A DNA stretch of 64,000 nt from Acidimicrobiia bacterium (GTDB lineage: Bacteria > Actinomycetota > Acidimicrobiia > Acidimicrobiales > Poriferisodalaceae). Positions 56,048-63,957 of the stretch are shown piece by piece (the stretch's first letter is position 1; the number at the start of each line of letters is the position of its first letter). Below the pieces are notes generated by a model that saw nothing but the letters and a program-made list of their open reading frames with translations, did not search any database and was not told where the DNA came from. The stretch is from the NCBI GenBank assembly GCA_022822525.1, contig JAJEBN010000099.1, positions 62,001-126,000 of the forward strand. The letters are read 5' to 3'. Position numbers and translations under genes: made by a program.

Positions 56048-56872
56048 GTGTCGTCACAAACCGAAACGGTCACTGTGGCCGATCTCAAGGACCTGCTCGC
56101 CGAACCGGCTGCTCGCATAGAGCTGCACGACGTCATACATGACGAAACGATCCGGACTCTCGAGGCTCTCGGCAACGCCGATTGCCAGGGCTACGACGAG
56201 TGTCTGCGGGCCTACGAGAGCGCATCGGCCAACCTGATCGAACTGCTCGTCACCGGCGCCTATTTCTCGAACTGCGCGGACCACGACAAGGCCTGGGCCC
56301 ACGCTGTTCGCCTGCTGGCCAACCGGATTCCCTACGGAGGCTCAGCCGACGGAACGGAGATCAACCTGCAGCACCAAGTGACGCTGCTGGCGATCTATGC
56401 GGTCGCCTTCGGCGCTGCTGCTGCAGATCGGCTCGATCCCCTTGCGCGGCTCATCGGGACGGTGTACGCCGAGGACAACGGCCGGGTCGGACGGGTCACC
56501 TACCTGGTCAACTGCGAGCGGCTCAAGCGGGCGGACGAAGCGCCGCTCCAGGCATCGCTGCGCCTGTGGATGACGCTGCGCTCGATTACCGACGAGTTCA
56601 TTCCGAAGACCTCTGAGGACGCCCTCTTCGATGCCTTGCTCGACGAGATCGAGTACTTGCTCGGTGTGACCCATGGGCGCGACACGGCCGAAGGAACCGG
56701 CCCGGTGGGCTACGGGGCGATTCAGGTGCTCGCAACCCGCGTGGCCCCCGACCGTCTCGTGCGCCGCAATCTGGACCTGCTCATCGCGCACGACGCCTTC
56801 CAGAGCGTCGACGAGTTCTACATCTGCCGAGAGCGGTACAACAAGAGGTACGCCGCCGAAGCCCGCGTCTAG
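56048..56872 (+). CDS. Helical protein of unknown function upstream of a DUF3644 gene
   Basis: A 274-residue, mostly alpha-helical protein without signal or membrane segments. I recognise no family. It has charged helices and several aromatic/cysteine positions (CADHDKAW, YLVNCERLKRAD). It resembles the helical tail regions seen in some NTPase-type immunity proteins only in general look, which is no evidence. It is 84 bases upstream of the DUF3644 gene on the same strand, and GTG 56048 is supported by the -10 spacing. Confidence 0.6.
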   Translation: MSSQTETVTVADLKDLLAEPAARIELHDVIHDETIRTLEALGNADCQGYDECLRAYESASANLIELLVTGAYFSNCADHDKAWAHAVRLLANRIPYGGSADGTEINLQHQVTLLAIYAVAFGAAAADRLDPLARLIGTVYAEDNGRVGRVTYLVNCERLKRADEAPLQASLRLWMTLRSITDEFIPKTSEDALFDALLDEIEYLLGVTHGRDTAEGTGPVGYGAIQVLATRVAPDRLVRRNLDLLIAHDAFQSVDEFYICRERYNKRYAAEARV

Positions 56873-56955
56873 CGCCGCGGGCACAGCGCGCAGCGCCCCA
56901 CGGCACAGCGCGCACTGGAGTCTGATCGTCCGCAGGCGTCACGGTACGGTGCTGC

Positions 56956-58260
56956 ATGGCCGAGCCGCCCAGCGACGACGACGTCGAGCTCGCGCTCAAG
57001 CTGCTCGACCTGTGGGACAACGGGCGGGGCATCTCCAAGAGCGAGCTCGAGCGTCGCACCTGGGAGGACGGCTCGTCGCACGGCCGGCGGTTCGATCGGT
57101 TCATGCGCCGCACGCTGCAGATCGAGACGACGGGGCGTGCCCGCCAGACCGACCTCATCGAGGACCTCCAGACTCAGGTGCGGTCACTGGGTGCGCAGCC
57201 CGTGGGCACTTCCGCTGCTGAGTGGGAGTCCCAGCTGCAGCAGGCCCGTGCGTCGTGCCTGGAAGCCCTGAGGGTCTGGAACGACCCGCTCAGCTCGTTC
57301 CGCACAGGCGCGTTCTCGCTGCTGTTCGTGACGGCGTGGAACAGCCTGTCGCTGGCGGTGCTGCAGCGCGCCGGCGAGGAGTGGCGCAAGCTCGACTATG
57401 ACGGCCAGCCCACGCTGTTCGACGGGGTAGAGCAGTCGCTCGACACGCTCGACCTGATCGGCCGGGCGTTCGGGGGCAATCCGCTTCGCGGCACCCGCGA
57501 GAACGTGGCCCGCTGGCTCGAGCTTCGCAATGCCACCGCCCACCGGCACCTGCCCGGACTGGACGTCACGGTGATCCCGTTCGCACAAGCCGGGCTCTTG
57601 AACTTCGAGAACGCCCTGATCAGCGAATTCGGCCCCGAGTACTCCATCGCGGACAGCCTGTCGGTGCCACTGCAGCTGTCGGGCTTTCGCGACCCCGGCG
57701 TGCTCGCATCGGCCCGCAAGCTTCACGCGTCGCTCCCGCTCGACGTGCAAGCCCTGCTGGGGCGCGCCGAGGCGGTGCCCGACGAGGTGCTGAACGACCC
57801 CACCTACATGATCCGGGTGGCGTTCGTGCCGGTTCCCCGCTCGTCGGCCAACAATCCCGACGCCGTTGCCTACTTCGTGCGACCCGGCGAGGTGCCGGGC
57901 GAGCTGGCCGAGGCGCTTGACCAGTTCGTGGTGCTGAGCCGCCCGGTAGCCCGGCACGGCTTCAGGCCCTCCGATGTGGTCAACGAGGTGCGTCGCCGCA
58001 CCGGCCTGAAGTTCACGACTGCGATGCACGCCCACGCATGCCGCAAGCTGGGGGTGCGGCCGCCGAAGGGCCAGCACGACCGCACCATGAACCTCAACTA
58101 CGCCGAGTACCTGACCAGCTACAAGAGCTACCTGTACACCCAGGCGTGGATCGACAGGCTCGTCGCCGAGTTCGCTGAGCCGCAACGTTTCGCTGAGCTG
58201 ACCGGCGCTGCACCTGTGCGCCTCTCGGCACTGCACACGCTCGAGACACCGGATGCGTAA
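56956..58260 (+). CDS. DUF3644-type protein
   Basis: A 434-residue protein. The middle (about 90-190) has the DUF3644 pattern: ARASCLEALRVWNDPLSSFRTGAF, a helix with W-N-S-L, and LELRNATAHRHL with an R-N-x-x-x-H motif of the HEPN-type RNase look. The N-terminus (about 1-60) may bind DNA. DUF3644 genes are often found among defence or mobile genes; function is not established. ATG 56956 has a TACGGT box five bases upstream. Confidence 0.68.
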   Translation: MAEPPSDDDVELALKLLDLWDNGRGISKSELERRTWEDGSSHGRRFDRFMRRTLQIETTGRARQTDLIEDLQTQVRSLGAQPVGTSAAEWESQLQQARASCLEALRVWNDPLSSFRTGAFSLLFVTAWNSLSLAVLQRAGEEWRKLDYDGQPTLFDGVEQSLDTLDLIGRAFGGNPLRGTRENVARWLELRNATAHRHLPGLDVTVIPFAQAGLLNFENALISEFGPEYSIADSLSVPLQLSGFRDPGVLASARKLHASLPLDVQALLGRAEAVPDEVLNDPTYMIRVAFVPVPRSSANNPDAVAYFVRPGEVPGELAEALDQFVVLSRPVARHGFRPSDVVNEVRRRTGLKFTTAMHAHACRKLGVRPPKGQHDRTMNLNYAEYLTSYKSYLYTQAWIDRLVAEFAEPQRFAELTGAAPVRLSALHTLETPDA

Positions 58261-58332
58261 GTCCGCACGAGCGCGTACGGCGATGGTTGCTGTGCTTGTT
58301 GCATCCTGATGGCTGGCACCGGAGGTGACGTC

Positions 58333-59226
58333 ATGCCGATGATCCAAGGAGACGGGGTCGAGCTGTACGCGGAGGAGACCGGCGACGGGCATCCCATCGT
58401 GTGGCTGCACGAGTTCGCCGCAGACTGCCGCACCTGGGAGGGTCAGATGCGGCGGTTCAGCCGGAGCCATCGGTGCATCGCCTACAACGCCCGCGGCTAC
58501 CCGCCGTCGGATGTGCCCGACAGCGATGCCGACTACACGTTCGAGCGGGAGCGGGACGACTTGCGGGCCGTCCTCGACAGCCTCGGCATCGAGCAGGCCC
58601 ACATCGTCGGTCTCAGCATGGGTGCCTACACGGGGCTGATGTTCGCCCTGCGGCATCCCGAGCGGGTCACGTCGTTGCTGTTCGCCAGCGGCGGGTCGGG
58701 CGCGTTCGGCGACACCCGTGAGGCGTTCCTGGCTGAGGTCCGTGCGGCTGCTGAGGCGATGATGAACGAGGGGATGGAGGCGGCTGCAGAGCGGCTCGCC
58801 GTCGGTGCCACCCGTGTTCAGCTTCAGAACAAGGATCCGAGGGGCTGGGCGGAGTTCAAGCAGTACCTGTCGGAGCATTCGGCTGTGGGCTCCGGGCTGA
58901 CCATGCGCAACTTCCAGGCCGGGCGCCCGTCGCTGTACGACTTCGAAGCCGAACTGCGCCAGCTCGACGTTCCCGTGCTGCTGGCCGTCGGCGACGAGGA
59001 CGACCCGGTCATCGAGACGAACGTCTTCCTCAAGCGGGTGCTGCCGCGTGCGGGCCTGTGGATCGCGCCGCGCACCGGCCACGGGATCAACCTGGAGGAG
59101 CCTGCAGCCTTCAATCAGATGGCGGCGGACTTCTTCAGCGCAGTCGAGGCCGGCCAGTGGACCCGCCGCGACCCACGCGCCGATCCTGCCGATTCCTCGC
59201 TCGGCGGCGCCCGCCCCCGGAGCTGA
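58333..59226 (+). CDS. Alpha/beta hydrolase fold protein
   Basis: A 297-residue alpha/beta hydrolase. HPIVWLHEFAADCRTWEGQM precedes the nucleophile elbow GLSMGAYTG, with a later aspartate in AVGDEDDPVI and histidine in GRTGHGINLEE. This fits haloalkane-dehalogenase-like or peroxidase-like esterases; the substrate is unknown. ATG 58333 is chosen because GGAGG lies seven bases upstream; ATG 58309 would bury that site. It begins a plus-strand run with the two redox genes that follow. Confidence 0.83.
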   Translation: MPMIQGDGVELYAEETGDGHPIVWLHEFAADCRTWEGQMRRFSRSHRCIAYNARGYPPSDVPDSDADYTFERERDDLRAVLDSLGIEQAHIVGLSMGAYTGLMFALRHPERVTSLLFASGGSGAFGDTREAFLAEVRAAAEAMMNEGMEAAAERLAVGATRVQLQNKDPRGWAEFKQYLSEHSAVGSGLTMRNFQAGRPSLYDFEAELRQLDVPVLLAVGDEDDPVIETNVFLKRVLPRAGLWIAPRTGHGINLEEPAAFNQMAADFFSAVEAGQWTRRDPRADPADSSLGGARPRS

Positions 59227-59326
59227 GCCGTCGCAGGTCGCGATGCGCCGATGGCCGGGCGGGTGAGAGGCCTCTTCGGGGACGTGTCAGACTCGCTGGC
59301 AATCGGTGTGACCGCAGGAGCGAAGC

Positions 59327-60076
59327 GTGGACGATGAAGGCCTGAACGTCGCCAGGGCACTCGAGGAGACGATCCAGCGGGAAGCCGCTGAGGCCGAGGC
59401 AGCGAACCCGCCGGACGTCCCGCCCGATTCGTGGGTCCGCAAGAACATCAAGACCTATCCGCATGCGGAGAAGCTGCAGCTGCCCCGCCCTGCTCCCGCC
59501 CCCATGTCAGTCGGCGACGTGCTGTCGAGCCGTCGCTCGTGCCGGAATTTCTCGGGCGAAGCCGTGCAGCTCACGGCGCTGGCTTCGGCGTTGGGAGCCG
59601 CGCTGTTGACCCGCGGCGACGCGCTGTCGCGGCCCTATCCGTCCGCAGGTGCCCGATGGGCCGTTGAGACGTACGTGATTGCCCGCAACGTCGAGGGTCT
59701 GGCTGAGGGCGCGTATCACTACGACCCGGCCAACCACCTGCTCGCTCTTGTGAATGCGAGCATCAGCGCCGAGTCGCTCGCGCAGTGCTTCAGAGTGCAA
59801 GAGTTCGGCCCGCTGCCTCAGGCGGTGGCGGTCGCGACGGCCACGTTCACGCGGTCGTGGGCCAGATACGGCGCCCGGGGCTCCAGATTTGCCTACCAGG
59901 AGGCCGGAGCGGCATTCATGGCGCTCGATCTTGCGAGCACCGCTGGGGGGCTCGACACTGTCTGGCTCGGCGGGTTCGACGATGTCGTGCTCTCGCACAT
60001 CCTCGGCCTCGACTGGAGCCGGGACACAGAGACTCCCGTGCTCGGATTGGGCATCGGCCGAGCCGTGTCCGAGTGA
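59327..60076 (+). CDS. SagB/ThcOx-type nitroreductase-fold dehydrogenase
   Basis: A 249-residue FMN enzyme: a basic RRSCRNFSG segment (FMN phosphate) near residue 67, PSAGARWAVETYVIA with the SagB/ThcOx mark, and GLDTVWLGGFDD, then ILGLD-WSRDTETPVLGLGIG at the end. SagB proteins oxidise azolines in peptide natural products, but lone homologues have other roles. No precursor peptide or cyclodehydratase is visible. GTG 59327 has CAGGAG about eight bases upstream. It is 21 bases before the iron-sulfur gene. Confidence 0.78.
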   Translation: MDDEGLNVARALEETIQREAAEAEAANPPDVPPDSWVRKNIKTYPHAEKLQLPRPAPAPMSVGDVLSSRRSCRNFSGEAVQLTALASALGAALLTRGDALSRPYPSAGARWAVETYVIARNVEGLAEGAYHYDPANHLLALVNASISAESLAQCFRVQEFGPLPQAVAVATATFTRSWARYGARGSRFAYQEAGAAFMALDLASTAGGLDTVWLGGFDDVVLSHILGLDWSRDTETPVLGLGIGRAVSE

Positions 60077-60097
60077 TCCTCGCCGGGGAGCGGGACG

Positions 60098-61156
60098 ATG
60101 ACTTCGGAACATGAGGGCCGGCCGGGCCAGCCGGCGAGGCCGCCGCGGCTGCGGCGGATGGAGCGTCGGACGCCGGTCTGGGAGGCCCCGGACGAGATCG
60201 CCGAGTTGATGGGCGAGGTGTCGGGCAACGACCTGAACGGCTGGGGTTCATCTGAGTCTCGGCAGCCGACGCTGGTCATGTGGGCTCATCCCGCCACGAT
60301 CGCTCACGGCCCGGTCCAGGTGCGCATGACCGAGGAGTTCATGGCTCATCCTCAACTCCGCACAGTGCTGCGAACCGACGACCGTCACGAGCCCGCACCG
60401 GTCGATCCGCACAAGGTCGATCGCACGCCGACGCAATGGCTCACCGAGATCACCGAGTTCGCGACGAGCGAGCAGGGCCACAGCGTCGAACTCGTGGCGG
60501 TCGTGGCCGCCCGACGCGAGTGGTTCTTCGAGGGCCGCGAGTCTGACCTTCCCTGGGCGATCCTGCTGGCCGTCGCGATGGACCACGGCGAGTTGGCAAC
60601 AGCGCCGGAGTACACCTCGGCCATGGAGGTCCACCGTCAATACAACCGGGGAACCGCTGCTGCGAGGGCGCTGGCCGACTGGATCCGCAGCCGAGGATTC
60701 GATGCGGTCGGCCATGGCGGCCCCGGCGCTGGACCCATGCAGATGGTCCCCGCCGCGATCGCCGCCGGGCTCGGAGAGCTCGGCAAGCACGGCTCGATCA
60801 TCAACAGCCAACTCGGGTCCTCGTTCCGGCTGGCGCTGGTGCTGACCGACGTGCCGCTCGTCGCGACCCCGCCGGACACCTTCGGTGTCGACGAGTTCTG
60901 CAGCGGCTGCCGCGTCTGCACCGATGCCTGCCCGCCCGACGCCATCGCCCCCGACAAGCGCTTGGTGCGAGGAACCGAGAAATGGGCGGTCGATTTCGAC
61001 AGATGCCTGCCGTATTTCGCCGTCAGCTACGGGTGCGGCATCTGCATCGCCGTGTGCCCGTGGTCCACTCCCGGCGCCGCCCCGCGGCTCGCCGACAACA
61101 TGCGCCGCAAGCTCGCACGAGACCAGGCGGACAAGCCTCCATCGCAGACCAACTGA
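60098..61156 (+). CDS. Two-[4Fe-4S] protein of the RdhA/QueG type
   Basis: A 352-residue cytoplasmic protein. Two ferredoxin-type clusters are complete: C268, C271, C274, C278 and C303, C313, C316, C320, followed by PW as in reductive dehalogenases and epoxyqueuosine reductases. Those enzymes bind a cobamide through an upstream region (about 150-260, with GLGELGKHGS). There is no Tat signal, so it is not a respiratory dehalogenase; a soluble QueG-like or catabolic type is more likely. ATG 60098 has GGGAG seven bases upstream. It lies downstream of a SagB-type protein that could be its electron partner, which is inference. Confidence 0.72.
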   Translation: MTSEHEGRPGQPARPPRLRRMERRTPVWEAPDEIAELMGEVSGNDLNGWGSSESRQPTLVMWAHPATIAHGPVQVRMTEEFMAHPQLRTVLRTDDRHEPAPVDPHKVDRTPTQWLTEITEFATSEQGHSVELVAVVAARREWFFEGRESDLPWAILLAVAMDHGELATAPEYTSAMEVHRQYNRGTAAARALADWIRSRGFDAVGHGGPGAGPMQMVPAAIAAGLGELGKHGSIINSQLGSSFRLALVLTDVPLVATPPDTFGVDEFCSGCRVCTDACPPDAIAPDKRLVRGTEKWAVDFDRCLPYFAVSYGCGICIAVCPWSTPGAAPRLADNMRRKLARDQADKPPSQTN

Positions 61157-61249
61157 GGCCAGGGGCTCGTCGCGGTGGCGGGATCGGCACTTTCCCCCGT
61201 TGGCCGGTGAGATTCAGTTTCGCGCTTGCCTAGAGTGTCGAAATCCTGA

Positions 61250-61268
61250 CGAATACATCACGTATTCG
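61250..61268. promoter_or_regulatory. Palindrome near a promoter-like box, possible operator
   Basis: CGAATAC (61250-61256) is mirrored exactly by GTATTCG (61262-61268), with a five-base spacer. It lies 14 bases after the TAGAGT box, a position where a bound repressor would block transcription. The regulator is unknown. Confidence 0.45.
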
Positions 61269-61279
61269 ACGCGTTCGCA

Positions 61280-61319
61280 ACATGCCCGGCGGCCCCGCAG
61301 CTACGATCGGGCCGCATGT
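61280..61319 (+). other. Stem-loop in the leader region of the NCS2 gene
   Basis: The outer stem ACATGC (61280-61285) pairs with GCATGT (61314-61319), and the inner stem GGCCC (61291-61295) with GGGCC (61309-61313), with a 13-base loop and a five-base left bulge. I recognise no riboswitch class. Confidence 0.4.
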
Positions 61320-61481
61320 CACACCGAGTTCGCGCAACGAACGCGATGGCGTGCAACGGGGAGATTCCGGGCGTTCTTGGCTGCCGTGCAGGGCTAGCGC
61401 CGTCAGAGACTGCGGAGTGAGACGGCGTTACGCAGCGCCACAGGGGTTCATCGGCAGTCGTGTGTTGGTTATGGCGCGTCG

Positions 61482-63221
61482 ATGATTGCTGACAACTTCG
61501 GGCGGCTCGTTCGGTTTGAGCCCGAGGAGCGCTGTCCTGTGTGGATGGCGCTGCTGGTGGGGAGCCAGGGCTCCTTGCTCATGCTCGCACCGACGGTGCT
61601 GAACGTGGCGATCGCAGTTCGCGCGTCGGGACTCGCTGAGAGCCATGTGGCGTGGAGCGTGTTCGCTTCCTTGGTGATCTGTGCCGGCATCACGGCGTTG
61701 CAGTCGACTCAGTCGAGGCGATTCGGCGCCGGCCACATTGTTCTCTCGGGGCCCTCTGCGATGTTCATTGCGATCATGGTGCTGACGGTTTCTGAGGCTG
61801 GGCTGGCGACGTTCGCGAGCCTCATGGTCGTTTGCAGCTTGATTCAGATCGCGATCGCCTGGTGGCTGCCGACGGTGCGCCGAGTTGTGACGCCGACCGT
61901 GCTGGGCACGGTGGTCATGGTGATCGCCGTCAGCGTGATGCCCATCGCGTTCGATCAGGTCGGGAATCTGCCGGCCGAGGCTCCGTCGGCGGCCGGCGCA
62001 GTGATCGCCGGAGTGACACTGCTGTCGTTGGCCATGCTGACGCTGCGCAGCGGCGGACGTTGGCGCACCGTCGCGCCGTTCATCAGCATTCTGGCCGGAT
62101 GCGCGGCAGCGGCTGCGTTCGGCGTGCTCGACGGAAGCCGGATCGACGACGCAGGATGGTTCGGCGTCCCCGCTGTGCCGGACTTCGGTGTCGATCTCGT
62201 GCCGACCGGGAAGTTCTGGCTGCTGCTGCCGTCTTTCGCGATTCTCACCGTGGTGCTGGGGCTCAAGACGATCAGTGACGGTGTTGTGATTCAGGAGGGT
62301 TCGCGCCGCAAGCGGCAGGCGATCGAGTTCCAGCGGATCCAAGGCATGGTGGGCGCCAATGGCGTCGGCATGCTGTTCGCCGGCATGGCCGGGACGCTGC
62401 CGACGGTGGCCTACTCGTCATTCAGCTTCTCGCTGATCAATCTCACAGGTGTCGCCGCCCGTCGGGTGGGCGCATCCGTGGCCGTCGTGACGGTGATGCT
62501 GGCGCTGTGCTCGAAGCTCACGGCTGTGTTGTTGACCATCCCCGGGCCTGTGTTGGCTGCCGAGTTGATGTTCGCGTTGGGCATGTTGTTTGCCAGCGGC
62601 TGTCGGACGGTCGTGCGGGACGGCATCGATGCCCGACGCACGCTGGTCGTCGCGCTTGGGGCAACGTTGGGTCTGGGGCTGCACGGGCATCCCCTCATGA
62701 GGGACATCTTCGGCGAGGAGTTCGGCGACCTGCTGGGCAACGGCGTCACCGTCGCAGCCATTTCGGCGATAGCGATGACGTTGCTCACTGAGGTCGTGAA
62801 CGGCCGCCGCGCTCGCCTCGAGGTGAAGCTGGACGCAACCTCGATTCCGGCGCTCGATGAGTTCCTGGTCGGCGTGGCATCGAGGCTGGGATGGAACGAA
62901 GCTTCCAGCTACCGGCTGCGGTCAGTCGGGGAGGAGGCCTTCGCCACCCTGCTCTCCCGGCAGGGCGACGACGACGGCTCGCAAAGTTCGCGCCTGATCG
63001 TCGCCGCTCGACCGCAAGCCGACATGGTGGAGCTTGAGCTGGTGTCCACCAGCCGCACCGAGAACATCGAGGACCAGGTGGCATTGCTCACCTACGACGA
63101 CGCCGTGCCGACTGTCGAGAACCTGTCGCTGCGACTGCTTCGCTTCCACTCATCGGCGCTGCGGCATCAGAAGTTCCACGGCATCGAGATCATCACCGTG
63201 CATGTCGAGGGCAGAAGCTGA
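61482..63221 (+). CDS. NCS2-like (xanthine/uracil permease family) protein with C-terminal regulatory domain
   Basis: A 579-residue fusion. Residues about 1-445 have about 12 hydrophobic segments in the nucleobase-transporter pattern (VLSGPSAMFIAIM, then PTVLGTVVMVIAV and a hydrophobic VAYSSFSFSL near 300). The last 130 residues are cytoplasmic and look like a GHKL/anti-sigma-type fold (LDEFLVGVASRLGWNEASSYRLRSVGEEAFATLL). No such domain is part of standard NCS2 transporters. ATG 61482 is the start; TATGGC six bases upstream is a weak -10 candidate. Confidence 0.72.
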   Translation: MIADNFGRLVRFEPEERCPVWMALLVGSQGSLLMLAPTVLNVAIAVRASGLAESHVAWSVFASLVICAGITALQSTQSRRFGAGHIVLSGPSAMFIAIMVLTVSEAGLATFASLMVVCSLIQIAIAWWLPTVRRVVTPTVLGTVVMVIAVSVMPIAFDQVGNLPAEAPSAAGAVIAGVTLLSLAMLTLRSGGRWRTVAPFISILAGCAAAAAFGVLDGSRIDDAGWFGVPAVPDFGVDLVPTGKFWLLLPSFAILTVVLGLKTISDGVVIQEGSRRKRQAIEFQRIQGMVGANGVGMLFAGMAGTLPTVAYSSFSFSLINLTGVAARRVGASVAVVTVMLALCSKLTAVLLTIPGPVLAAELMFALGMLFASGCRTVVRDGIDARRTLVVALGATLGLGLHGHPLMRDIFGEEFGDLLGNGVTVAAISAIAMTLLTEVVNGRRARLEVKLDATSIPALDEFLVGVASRLGWNEASSYRLRSVGEEAFATLLSRQGDDDGSQSSRLIVAARPQADMVELELVSTSRTENIEDQVALLTYDDAVPTVENLSLRLLRFHSSALRHQKFHGIEIITVHVEGRS

Positions 63222-63238
63222 GACTCGGAGCGCCAATT

Positions 63239-63261
63239 CCGCGATCCACGTGTGATCGCGG
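63239..63261 (+). terminator. Hairpin terminator candidate after the NCS2 gene
   Basis: CCGCGATC (63239-63246) and GATCGCGG (63254-63261) form a perfect 8-bp stem with a 7-base loop, 18 bases after the stop. No T tract follows. It may serve both strands. Confidence 0.5.
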
Positions 63262-63412
63262 CTTCGTGTCGATGCGCCCTCGGTGACCGGTGCCATGGTT
63301 TGGCCTCACAACGGCTCGCGGGGGTTCCGCGGGTGGTCGGGGAACTGCGCCGCTGCGTCGCTGCGCCCCGGTCGGCGGTGTCATTGCGGGTGGGGTGCCC
63401 GGTGGAATGCCG

Positions 63413-63583
63413 CTAGTTGGCGCTGGCGTGGATGGCGATGGCGAGGGGTCGTTTGGGGCTGGTGTTGTGCTCAGCCCAACTGCCCAAGTCCTCCTGGGCG
63501 TGGCCTCGGATCCAGGCGGCGTCGTCGATGCTCCAGCCGGTTTGGCTGCTGCTGTCGTGCGACGTTGAGTTGGCTTTGCGCAC
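63413..63583 (-). CDS. Small ORF of unknown function beside the tmRNA 3' end
   Basis: A 56-codon frame from GTG 63583 with strong G/C third positions and a tryptophan-rich, helical-looking product (GWSIDDAAWIRGHAQEDLGSW). It begins 14 bases beyond the tmRNA 3' end on the same strand and might be a real small gene or the remnant of a gene at an integration site. No family is recognised. Confidence 0.3.
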   Translation of the reverse strand: MRKANSTSHDSSSQTGWSIDDAAWIRGHAQEDLGSWAEHNTSPKRPLAIAIHASAN

Positions 63584-63596
63584 GAGGTACCAGGCG

Positions 63597-63957
63597 TGGA
63601 GGTGGCGGGAATCGAACCCGCGTCCTTCAACGTTTCGGTGAGTCTTCTCCGAGCGCAGTCGCTGGGGAATTGTCGGGCGGTTGCGGGCAGCGACACCCTG
63701 CCAGTCGCCGTAGCCGTCTGTGCGTGTCCCCACCGCCCCGTCGGCACGGGCGGCGGGCGAGCCCTGCAGATGATGGCACCGGCGCCCGCAGGACTGGGGC
63801 TACCGGGCCGAACTCACAACCTGAAATCAGGCTGCGAGCACCAGATCGTCTTGATCGACGTTGGCGTTTGTATTTGTTTCCGGCTCTTTTTCGTGGATCC
63901 GGAGACCACGGCTCGCTTCTCTCACTTCAACCGTCAAAGTCGAAACCGATCACCCCC
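63597..63957 (-). ncRNA. ssrA: Transfer-messenger RNA (tmRNA)
   Basis: Rescues stalled ribosomes and tags the truncated protein. On the minus strand the 5' end GGGGGTGATCGGTTTCGAC matches the standard tmRNA start, and its first seven bases pair with CACCTCC at the 3' end (63598-63604), with discriminator A at 63597. The T-arm GGTTCGATTCC is intact, and CCA is not encoded. The RNA is 361 bases long. The tag frame is at 63827-63865. Confidence 0.93.
63827..63865 (-). other. tmRNA tag reading frame
   Basis: The resume codon GCC at 63865 begins A-N-V-D-Q-D-D-L-V-L-A-A and ends with TGA. The end LAA is the usual degradation signal, and the AN start is typical. Confidence 0.85.

Larger units (their letters stand above)
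61157..61481. other. Intergenic region before the NCS2 fusion gene
   Basis: No clear protein gene lies in these 325 bases. It holds a TAGAGT box (61231-61236), a perfect palindrome and a stem-loop listed separately. A 34-codon frame from ATG 61316 to 61420 has a TACGAT box eight bases upstream; I see no homologue and rate it low. Confidence 0.6.

Noticed and set aside
63597..63640. A tRNA gene at the GGTTCGATTCC T-arm
   Set aside because: No D-arm or anticodon arm lies at tRNA distance; the 5' partner is 350 bases away, as in tmRNA.
63193..63747. Protein-coding frames crossing the tmRNA
   Set aside because: They overlap the tmRNA sequence, which is supported by its acceptor stem, T-arm and tag frame.
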